From positions 1 to 5,156 of the forward strand of contig PLBD01000574.1 of NCBI GenBank assembly GCA_003135315.1: a stretch of 5,156 bases of DNA, in the 5' to 3' direction. The notes under the pieces are model-generated. The model worked only from the letters and a program-made list of their open reading frames with translations. It was not told the DNA's origin and did no database searches. Source of the DNA: Acidobacteriaceae bacterium. Lineage in GTDB: Bacteria > Acidobacteriota > Terriglobia > Terriglobales > Acidobacteriaceae. Position 1 is the first letter of the stretch, and each line of letters begins with the position of its first letter. Positions 1-4,267 of this stretch are shown here, piece by piece. Made by a program: the position numbers and the translations under genes.

Positions 1-941
1 GCTCGTTCGCCACCGCGTTCTTCCTGTATGGCGTCGCTCTGGTCTTCGGCGCTACCGGCACGACCAATGTCTACGGCATTGCGCAGTATCTGCAAACGCA
101 CTCGTCGCTGCTGGTTTACCTTGCCGTGGGACTGATGTTCGTGGGCCTGGGCTTCAAGGTCGCATCCGCGCCGTTCCACGTGTGGACGCCTGATGTCTAT
201 GAGGGCTCTCCCGCGCCGGTGGTCGCCTTTATGTCCACCGGGCCGAAGGCTGCGGCGTTCGCGGTGCTTCTGCGCGTGCTGTTCGCTACCGGCGCGCCCG
301 GCTGGTTCTGGATGGTCTGGGTCTCAGCCGCGCTTTCGATGACGCTGGGCAACATCGGCGCGCTGGTGCAGCAGAACGTGAAACGTCTGCTGGCCTACTC
401 CTCCATCGCCCACGCCGGATATCTGCTGGTGGCCTTCGCCGCCGGCAAGCAGGTCGGCATCTCGGCCGCAATCTTCTACACTGCTGCCTACGCGGCAATG
501 AATGTGGGCGCCTTTGCCGTCATCAGCCACTTCGCCTCCGCCGGCGAGAAGTACGTCACCCTCGACGATTACGCCGGACTCGGCCGCCGCTCTCCGCTGC
601 TGGCCGCCATGCTCACCATATTCCTACTATCGCTGATCGGTATTCCGGTTACGGGCGGCTTTTTCGCCAAGTTCTACGTCTTCTCGGCCGCTCTGCAATC
701 CAACCTGGTCGGCCTGACCATCATCGGCGTGATCAATAGCGCGATCGCCGCTTACTATTACCTGCGCGTGATCGTCTATATGTATATGCGGGATGAGCGC
801 GGAGAAGTTCCTGTGGCTCGCATTCCAGCCGGACTGGGGATCGGGTTGGCGATCAGCTTGATCGCGACGATCTATCTGGGCGTGTTGCCGGGCCGCGTGC
901 TCGACTACGCCATGCAGAGCGCGCAGGACTTGATGAAGTAA
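1..941 (+). CDS. nuoN: NADH-quinone oxidoreductase subunit N, C-terminal part (5' end outside window)
   Basis: This is the antiporter-like membrane subunit N of respiratory complex I, which helps couple NADH oxidation by quinone to proton pumping across the inner membrane. The reading frame is open from base 3, giving 312 residues here against about 480 for a full NuoN, so roughly the first third lies outside the window. Visible family signatures, in window residue numbers, are GLGFK with Lys52 followed by PFHVWTPDVYEGSPAP, STGPK with Lys82, NVKRLLAYSSIAHAGY with Lys127, and GGFFAKFYVF with Lys223. Lys52 and Lys223 sit where E. coli NuoN has its transmembrane proton-channel lysines. The sequence is strongly hydrophobic with many membrane helices, and it ends normally at TAA 939-941. 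NuoN is usually the last gene of the nuo operon, which fits the 172-bp gap and unrelated gene that follow. NuoM and NuoL are relatives, but the PDVYEGSPAP and IAHAGYLL signatures point to NuoN. Confidence 0.97.
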   Translation, partial: SFATAFFLYGVALVFGATGTTNVYGIAQYLQTHSSLLVYLAVGLMFVGLGFKVASAPFHVWTPDVYEGSPAPVVAFMSTGPKAAAFAVLLRVLFATGAPGWFWMVWVSAALSMTLGNIGALVQQNVKRLLAYSSIAHAGYLLVAFAAGKQVGISAAIFYTAAYAAMNVGAFAVISHFASAGEKYVTLDDYAGLGRRSPLLAAMLTIFLLSLIGIPVTGGFFAKFYVFSAALQSNLVGLTIIGVINSAIAAYYYLRVIVYMYMRDERGEVPVARIPAGLGIGLAISLIATIYLGVLPGRVLDYAMQSAQDLMK

Positions 942-970
942 GCGTTCCGGGGGAAATCAATCACAACGGC

Positions 971-1008
971 TTCAGGCATTCAAAGCAAGCAACGGCTGCA
1001 TGCCTGAA
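971..1008. repeat. 9-bp perfect inverted repeat downstream of nuoN
   Basis: TTCAGGCAT at 971-979 is the exact reverse complement of ATGCCTGAA at 1000-1008, with 20 nt between them. AACGGCT also occurs twice as a direct repeat, at 965-971 and 991-997. The element starts 29 bp after the nuoN stop, so it could be a 3'-end hairpin of the nuo transcript. No T-tract follows on either strand, so I do not call it an intrinsic terminator. It could also be a protein-binding dyad upstream of the next gene. Confidence 0.4.
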
Positions 1009-1113
1009 ATTCCATGGCGTTTGGCATCCCCGACGTCGCGGCATCAAGTTACGATTTGTTAACTTCCCTCGCTTTCGGAACTGGCCGACCTTTTCAACGG
1101 AAGGAATGTACAG

Positions 1114-1503
1114 ATGCACTTCGAAGAGGGAAGACACTTGAACCAGCCGCAATATGAAAAACCCGAAGCACGCACTCGAATCAACTCCACTGGACAACCG
1201 CCGCGCGAGTCAGCTCGCCGCGGCACAGAGAATCATCGTGCCCCTCGCAACCGGATTTCAACATCCAAATCAGAAGAAGCGTCCGGAATTCTTGATGACG
1301 CTAACCACAAGCTGCAGGAGTTGATGCAGTTGTTTTATCTGCTGGGCCGCGATCCGGCAGTGCCGACCGATGCCCGCTACCATGTGACCGTCGCCCAGTC
1401 CGAGATTGCCTGGCTGACACGACTGATGCAGAACGCGGCAGCGGACCAAGCCGAAAAAGGTAATCCTCCGGCTGGCGGCAACGCGACGACGGCCTCTCCT
1501 TAA
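1114..1503 (+). CDS. hypothetical protein, 129 aa, unrecognised
   Basis: I do not recognise this protein. The start is supported by GGAAGG at 1099-1104, 9 nt before the ATG, and the gene ends at TAA 1501-1503. Residues 1-55 are charged and rich in Arg, Gln, Pro and Glu, look disordered, and use less GC-biased codons. Residues 57-79 (from GILDDANHKLQELMQLFYLL) and about 88-108 (from RYHVTVAQSEIAWLTRLM) look like two amphipathic helices joined by a Gly/Pro turn. The tail from 110 is low in complexity (Asn, Gly, Ala, Thr). No signal peptide or membrane segment is seen, so a small cytoplasmic protein is likely. It stands alone between nuoN and the convergent atp operon, sharing that operon's terminator region. 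TACGAT at 1050-1055 could be a -10 box, but no good -35 lies at the right distance. An antisense frame is also open across much of this stretch, but it has no ribosome-binding site of similar quality. Confidence 0.6.
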   Translation: MHFEEGRHLNQPQYEKPEARTRINSTGQPPRESARRGTENHRAPRNRISTSKSEEASGILDDANHKLQELMQLFYLLGRDPAVPTDARYHVTVAQSEIAWLTRLMQNAAADQAEKGNPPAGGNATTASP

Positions 1504-1533
1504 TTGCGTATGTCCAAAAGGCGCAGGCAAGAG

Positions 1534-1559
1534 AAAAGCCCCATCCGCGGATGGGGCTT
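1534..1559 (-). terminator. Rho-independent terminator of the atpZ-I-B-E operon
   Basis: A perfect 24-bp palindrome spans 1536-1559 and can fold as a 10-bp stem (AAGCCCCATC with GATGGGGCTT) closed by a CGCG loop. Read on the minus strand, the stem runs straight into TTTTCTCTT, the U-tract expected of an intrinsic terminator. It begins 19 bp after the atpE stop codon. On the plus strand the same stem is followed only by TTG, so it would be weaker there, although it may also stop read-through from the convergent 129-aa gene that ends at 1503. Confidence 0.9.
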
Positions 1560-1578
1560 GTCCGTCGAAGCCGAAAAA

Positions 1579-1893
1579 CTAGACGACCTTGGCAAAGATG
1601 ATAACCAGGGTGAACAGCACCAGAGACTCGATGAACGCCAGACCGAGAATCAGTGCCAGCTGAATAGCCGGGCGAGCGGCTGGATTGCGGGCCATGGCCT
1701 CGCAAGCCGCAGCGCCGACACGGCCCTGTCCCAGACCAGCCAGGCCGGCCGCGATCGCGATACCGAAACCGGCCGCGATGGCTACATAGTTAGCATGTGA
1801 CGAAGCGGCGCCTCCCGCCTCCTGCGCGAACGCCGGCATGGCCACCATCATGAGGGCCATCAGCGCAAAGATAATCATCATCGTTTTCCGCAT
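1579..1893 (-). CDS. atpE: ATP synthase F0 subunit c, with N-terminal signal peptide
   Basis: Subunit c forms the rotating membrane ring of ATP synthase, and each copy carries one ion on its helix-2 carboxylate. The 104-residue product has a basic start (MRK), a hydrophobic stretch at about 5-19 and an AFA cleavage motif at 21-23, a typical signal peptide. Cleavage before Gln24 would leave about 81 residues, the usual size of subunit c. Helix 1 covers about 36-60 and ends in the Gly-rich GLAGLGQGRVG. The polar loop ARNPAA (68-73) contacts the central stalk. Helix 2 covers about 78-100 and carries the essential Glu89 in AFIESLVLF. Gln56 and Ser90 match two further ligands of Na+-binding c subunits. 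AAGGAG (plus-strand 1902-1907) sits 8 nt before the ATG, a strong ribosome-binding site that suits a subunit needed in many copies. It is the last gene of the operon, 231 bp after atpB and directly before the terminator. Confidence 0.96.
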   Translation of the reverse strand: MRKTMMIIFALMALMMVAMPAFAQEAGGAASSHANYVAIAAGFGIAIAAGLAGLGQGRVGAAACEAMARNPAARPAIQLALILGLAFIESLVLFTLVIIFAKVV

Positions 1894-1901
1894 TTTTGTT
1901 T

Positions 1902-1907
1902 CTCCTT
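1902..1907 (-). promoter_or_regulatory. strong ribosome-binding site of atpE
   Basis: AAGGAG on the minus strand lies 8 nt upstream of the atpE ATG in an A-rich leader (AAACAAAA). It is clearly better than the sites before atpB, atpI and atpZ, where I see only weak matches. This fits the need for roughly ten or more c subunits per subunit a, although the expression difference is inferred and not seen. Confidence 0.75.
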
Positions 1908-1962
1908 AGGATTTGCCGCCAGGAGGTGGTTGACGTTCACCGTGCTGACGCCCTCACACTGG

Positions 1963-1977
1963 AGCGGCGAAGCCGCT
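1963..1977 (-). other. short stem-loop in the atpB-atpE leader
   Basis: AGCGGC at 1963-1968 and GCCGCT at 1972-1977 form a 6-bp GC-rich stem with a 3-nt loop (TTC when read on the minus strand). It lies about 70 nt upstream of the atpE start in the operon mRNA and shares its outer base with the left arm of the larger inverted repeat at 1977-2112. There is no T-tract, so it is not a terminator. A role in mRNA processing or stability of the atpE segment is possible but is only inferred. Confidence 0.45.
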
Positions 1978-2112
1978 AGCAATTAGCAGCTAGCAATTCG
2001 CAACTAGCCTGGCCAATGGCTCATTTAGAGCGGGCGTCAAACGAGCGGTTTCCCGCAAGGCTACTATCCAGGAACCACATCGTAAAAGCTTATTGCTAGT
2101 TGCTAATTGCTA
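1977..2112. repeat. 22-bp near-perfect inverted repeat with 92-bp spacer between atpB and atpE
   Basis: The left arm 1977-1998 (TAGCAATTAGCA then GCTAGCAATT) and the right arm 2091-2112 are reverse complements at 20 of 22 positions. The left arm contains a 14-bp-period direct repeat, GCTAGCAATT at 1975-1984 and 1989-1998. A second register also exists: 1995-2008 (AATTCGCAACTAGC) pairs with 2095-2108 at 13 of 14 positions, so the right arm has two competing partners. The spacer holds a weaker GCGGG/CCCGC pair (2030-2034 with 2052-2056). The right arm begins only 12 bp after the atpB stop. The gap holds no gene. I see no target-site duplication at the ends. The arms are AT-rich compared with the coding DNA around them. 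Confidence 0.8.
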
Positions 2113-2124
2113 AGTGCTTCTTCT

Positions 2125-2856
2125 TTAGTGCTCATGCGCTACTGCTTCGCCGATGTAAACCGTCGCCAGCAGCACAAAAATATAGGTCTGGATCAGGGCG
2201 ACGCCGGCGTGCAGCAGCATGAAAATGATCGGAATACCGATCGGAAACAGCGTGAAGAACACGAGTGTCACCATGTCGCTGGCGAACATGTTGGCAAAAA
2301 GACGGATGGTGAGCGACAGGACGCGCGCCAGATGGCTGCACACTTCAATCACGAACATCAGCGGCGCTAGCCACCATACCGGTCCAATGAAATTTTTGAT
2401 GTAGCCAAACCCATTCAGCCGGATACCCTGGAAATGGTAGTAGAACCAGGTGACCAAGGCGCATCCCAGAGGCACCGAGGGCGAGGCCGTCGCGGTCTCG
2501 AAGCCGGGAACCAGTCCGATCAGGCAGCCAACTAGGATGAAGAGCCCCAATACTGTGAGGTAGCCGACGTAGCGTTCATAACCGTGGCCAATTACCTCAT
2601 GGCTTTGGTTAACGATGAACGAGTTGAGGCTCTCCGCCACGTGCTGCAGTGGCCCGGGATCGTCCACCGAGAGCCGTGCCCGCACAATGGCGAAAAACAG
2701 AATCAGAATTACGAATACCAGCAGCTGCATGGCTACGTAATTGGTGATTGGGGCCTGCGGGTACGCCGGATGAACGTGAACGGAGCCGAGAATGGCGTTG
2801 GCTACTCCGGCCAGGTACTTGTTCAGTAGTGCGGTTAACCACAGTTGCTCAGGCAT
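2125..2856 (-). CDS. atpB: ATP synthase F0 subunit a
   Basis: Subunit a is the membrane stator that carries the two ion half-channels next to the c-ring. The product has 243 residues, a little shorter than the 271 of E. coli but within the family range. Helices are visible at about 41-59, 97-118, 158-177, 196-216 and 218-240, with an amphipathic helix at about 70-90 (HVAESLNSFI). The diagnostic motif is SLTIRLFANMFASD at 181-194: Arg185 is the essential arginine (E. coli Arg210). Asp194 and His216 fall where E. coli has the interacting Glu219 and His245 pair, and Gln223 in ALIQTYIFVLL matches Gln252. The ATG at 2854-2856 is the only suitable start, because an in-frame TAG lies at 2890-2892 upstream with no other start codon between. 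Its ribosome-binding site is weak (ACGAG). It follows atpI after 100 bp and precedes atpE by 231 bp. Confidence 0.96.
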   Translation of the reverse strand: MPEQLWLTALLNKYLAGVANAILGSVHVHPAYPQAPITNYVAMQLLVFVILILFFAIVRARLSVDDPGPLQHVAESLNSFIVNQSHEVIGHGYERYVGYLTVLGLFILVGCLIGLVPGFETATASPSVPLGCALVTWFYYHFQGIRLNGFGYIKNFIGPVWWLAPLMFVIEVCSHLARVLSLTIRLFANMFASDMVTLVFFTLFPIGIPIIFMLLHAGVALIQTYIFVLLATVYIGEAVAHEH

Positions 2857-2956
2857 GAATGCTAGCTCGTATGAGTGAAACTGTTGCTGCTAATTATCTC
2901 GCTTCGCACACACTGGGCGTCGCCGTCCGGTGCCTGCAAAATATGATTAGGGAACA

Positions 2957-3391
2957 TCAGATTCCGTGTCGCAGGGAGACGAACAGCTCGACGGCGACTT
3001 CGCAGGCGATGGCGGCAATAGGGAGGCAGACGCCCCCGAGAAAGCCGTAAACACCCGCGAGGGAAACATTAAATATAACATACGCACCGCCCGCGATCAG
3101 AACGTAGCGCAGCAGTGCGCGAAAGACAATGATGCCGCCGCGCTCGCGGCTTTGCTGGGTGGTAATTCTCTCGCCCAGCGCCTCGATGGCGCGCTCCATC
3201 CAGACCTGGTTGACGTAGGAGATGACGGCGCCCGCGACGAAGCCGGCCGTCACCGGCCAGCGAAACAATACCAGGCAAATCAAGGTGCCGAGGCCGGCCA
3301 TCGCGAGCATGAACTTGCGGATTCGGGGCAGGGCCCGGTTGAGGAAATCTTCCGCGAAAGCGAATGTGGGTTCGGGCGGCGGCGTGGACAC
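2957..3391 (-). CDS. atpI: ATP synthase subunit I family protein
   Basis: This 144-residue protein resembles the AtpI family (ATP-synt_I), small membrane proteins encoded upstream of atpB that assist c-ring assembly and have been linked to Mg2+ supply; they are not part of the final enzyme. Four hydrophobic segments are visible at about 27-43, 47-66, 93-110 and 114-138. Charged loops separate segment 2 from 3 (about 66-92, with ERAIEALGERITTQQSRERG). The N-terminal 20 residues are polar and Pro-rich. The start is GTG at 3389-3391, 19 bp after the atpZ stop; no ATG lies nearby and no clear ribosome-binding site precedes it, so it may be translated by coupling from atpZ. The call rests on topology, length and position rather than on a strict motif, because the family is poorly conserved. 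A relative of the AtpR protein of N-type ATPases is less likely, as the other genes of those operons are absent. Confidence 0.75.
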   Translation of the reverse strand: MSTPPPEPTFAFAEDFLNRALPRIRKFMLAMAGLGTLICLVLFRWPVTAGFVAGAVISYVNQVWMERAIEALGERITTQQSRERGGIIVFRALLRYVLIAGGAYVIFNVSLAGVYGFLGGVCLPIAAIACEVAVELFVSLRHGI

Positions 3392-3410
3392 CAGACCACT
3401 GTACCGCAGA

Positions 3411-3632
3411 TCAACTCTTCCGCGTGACCATCCGTATCATGTCAACGAAGCCGGCGATCGACCCCACGATGATGCCTACCAGAAACAACCAATGGGTATG
3501 CAGCCAATAGTCGAGGAGCTTGCCCAGCAGCAGGCCGACCACCACCGCGGCGGGAATGATAAACGCGATTTGCGAATAGCGCGCCCACACCACGGCGGCG
3601 CTCTGCTTGTCGTCAGGGTCCTCTGCAGCCAT
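3411..3632 (-). CDS. atpZ: AtpZ/AtpI family small F0 protein
   Basis: This 73-residue, two-helix protein fits the AtpZ family (ATPase_gene1), found as the first gene of many F0 or F0F1 operons and proposed to act with AtpI in divalent-cation handling or c-ring assembly. After a charged N-terminus (residues 1-18), the first helix covers about 20-40 and leads into GLLLGKLLDYWL, matching the family pattern of glycines followed by an Asp (Asp41) in the hairpin. The second helix, about 48-66, contains LVGIIVGSIAGF and ends in a basic tail (IRMVTRKS). The start is ATG at 3630-3632, preceded by a modest GGTAGG about 8 nt upstream. It is the first gene of the minus-strand operon, and its promoter should lie in the 141-bp divergent gap shared with the VOC gene, where I could not pick out a convincing minus-strand -35/-10 pair. 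Confidence 0.82.
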   Translation of the reverse strand: MAAEDPDDKQSAAVVWARYSQIAFIIPAAVVVGLLLGKLLDYWLHTHWLFLVGIIVGSIAGFVDMIRMVTRKS

Positions 3633-3687
3633 GGTGACAGCCTACCATGCGCGGGAGCACAAACTCCCAATCGGGCAGTGACTTCGG

Positions 3688-3693
3688 TATAAT
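3688..3693 (+). promoter_or_regulatory. candidate -10 box for the VOC gene
   Basis: TATAAT matches the consensus -10 hexamer exactly and stands out in GC-rich DNA, 81 bp before the VOC start codon. The -35 region at the right distance (TCCCAA or CTCCCA) is poor, and there is no TG extension, so the promoter may need an activator or may be used by another sigma factor. The predicted start site, near 3700, lies inside the dyad at 3694-3714. Confidence 0.45.
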
Positions 3694-3714
3694 CCCGCGG
3701 GACGCCGCCGCGGG
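3694..3714. other. GC-rich dyad overlapping the predicted VOC transcription start
   Basis: CCCGCGG at 3694-3700 and CCGCGGG at 3708-3714 are exact inverted copies separated by 7 nt. The dyad begins immediately after the TATAAT at 3688-3693. It could be an operator for a dimeric repressor, or an early-transcript hairpin if transcription starts a little upstream. It also lies in the shared divergent region upstream of atpZ. Confidence 0.35.
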
Positions 3715-3760
3715 TGTACGCGGGGTCCTGGCGAGGCAGTGAAGCTCATATTCCGGTTTC

Positions 3761-3768
3761 GGAGGAGG
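3761..3768 (+). promoter_or_regulatory. ribosome-binding site that fixes the VOC gene start
   Basis: GGAGGAGG lies 5 nt before ATG 3774 (7 nt counted from its first GGAGGA), an excellent Shine-Dalgarno sequence. It decides between this ATG and an in-frame GTG at 3714 that would add 20 residues with no family similarity and would place translation start on the predicted promoter dyad. Confidence 0.85.
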
Positions 3769-3773
3769 CCATC

Positions 3774-4142
3774 ATGGCGCAGGAAGACCATAATCTGAAG
3801 ATTGACTACATCGAGTTTCCCGCTACGGATATTGAGGCGACGAAACGCTTCTACAACGGCGTTTTTGGCTGGAATTTTCAGGACTACGGTCCGGACTATA
3901 CGAGTTTTCACGATGGCCGCCTGGCGGGTGGATTCAACAAGGGCGCGCAATCGGCTGGCGCCTCCAGCGAGAAAACCTGCGGCCCGCTGGTTGTGATTTA
4001 CGCCGCGTCGCTGGAAGACACGTACGCCAAGGTCACTGCTGCGGGCGGGAAGATTGTGCGGGAAATATTTGGATTTCCCGGCGGCCGGCGCTTCCATTTC
4101 GCCGATCCCAACGGCAACGAACTGTCGGTGTGGAGCGAGTAA
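3774..4142 (+). CDS. VOC-superfamily (glyoxalase/dioxygenase-fold) protein
   Basis: This 122-residue protein is one VOC module of two beta-alpha-beta-beta-beta repeats, a fold used by glyoxalase I, ring-cleaving dioxygenases and antibiotic-resistance proteins. The first half has the classic opening IDYIEFPATDIEATKRFYNGVFGW (residues 10-33), in which the helix ATKRFYNGVFGW is the family hallmark. The second half contains LEDTYAKVTAAGGKIV (80-95) and the closing strands RRFHFADPNGNELSVW (105-120). Glu116 sits where VOC enzymes carry a metal ligand; Glu14, His46 and His108 are further candidates. The substrate cannot be told from sequence. No signal peptide is seen, so it is probably cytoplasmic and homodimeric. 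It is a single-gene unit, divergent from atpZ and convergent with the permease, with no neighbours that suggest a pathway. Single-module VOC proteins are often loosely annotated as glyoxalase or bleomycin resistance; I would not go that far here. Confidence 0.88.
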   Translation: MAQEDHNLKIDYIEFPATDIEATKRFYNGVFGWNFQDYGPDYTSFHDGRLAGGFNKGAQSAGASSEKTCGPLVVIYAASLEDTYAKVTAAGGKIVREIFGFPGGRRFHFADPNGNELSVWSE

Positions 4143-4151
4143 ACCGTCAGC

Positions 4152-4267
4152 GATTAGAGGCTAGGGACGACGGATTGGGGCCAGGGATTAGACCGAGGAG
4201 TTAGGGATCAGGCATTACTGGCAAGACTCATTGCCAGCCACTAGCCACTGATTTCTGACCCCTGGCC
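4152..4267. repeat. degenerate intergenic repeat region with fold-back, reaching into the permease 3' end
   Basis: From 4152 to about 4212 the plus strand carries loosely repeated words of the type GATTAGAGGCTAGGGA, CCAGGGATTAG and GTTAGGGATCAGG. From 4231 to 4267 the words appear mostly in complement (CCACTAGCCACTG, TCTGACCCCTGGCC). The outer arms GGCCAGGGATTAGA (4179-4192) and TCTGACCCCTGGCC (4254-4267) pair at 12 of 14 positions. The region fills the gap between two convergent genes and also supplies the last eight codons and the TAG stop (plus-strand CTAG) of the permease. No gene lies in the gap itself. Confidence 0.6.
4218..4237. other. perfect stem-loop between convergent genes
   Basis: CTGGCAA (4218-4224) and TTGCCAG (4231-4237) form a 7-bp stem with a 6-nt GACTCA loop, nested inside the larger fold-back. 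Lying between two convergent genes, it is placed where a bidirectional terminator would be useful, but neither side has a T-tract, so it is listed as a hairpin only. Confidence 0.45.

Noticed and set aside
1301..1705. Minus-strand frame of 134 codons across the 129-aa gene, the terminator and the end of atpE
   Set aside because: It overlaps atpE in another frame, crosses the terminator palindrome, and its translation is Arg/Ser-rich without any family feature: a GC-rich shadow.
1504..1800. Plus-strand frame opposite atpE
   Set aside because: It is antisense to a certain gene, begins inside the terminator region, and gives a low-quality polar translation.
2893..2898. GATAAT on the minus strand as a separate promoter for atpB
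   Set aside because: The -35 position holds GACGCC, which is a poor match, and the 100-bp gap fits read-through from atpI.
2411..3632. N-type Na+-ATPase operon (Q-R-B-E order)
   Set aside because: Two small membrane proteins before atpB look superficially like AtpQ and AtpR, but there are no atpD/atpC genes upstream and no atpF/A/G genes after atpE, and a terminator closes the operon. An ordinary F-type F0 block fits better.
2966..3692. Long plus-strand frames opposite atpI and atpZ
   Set aside because: Translations are rich in Arg, Asp, Gln and His with no hydrophobic core, as expected for the complement of membrane-protein genes.
3714..3773. In-frame GTG start giving a VOC protein 20 residues longer
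   Set aside because: It has no ribosome-binding site, overlaps the predicted promoter dyad, and adds residues unlike the family; ATG 3774 has GGAGGAGG right before it.
3642..4097. Minus-strand frame opposite the VOC gene
   Set aside because: The plus-strand product is a clear VOC protein with a strong ribosome-binding site; the antisense translation shows no family pattern.
4152..4267. CRISPR array or telomere-like tandem repeat
   Set aside because: The repeated words vary in length and spacing, no unit is exact, and there are no regular spacers or cas genes.
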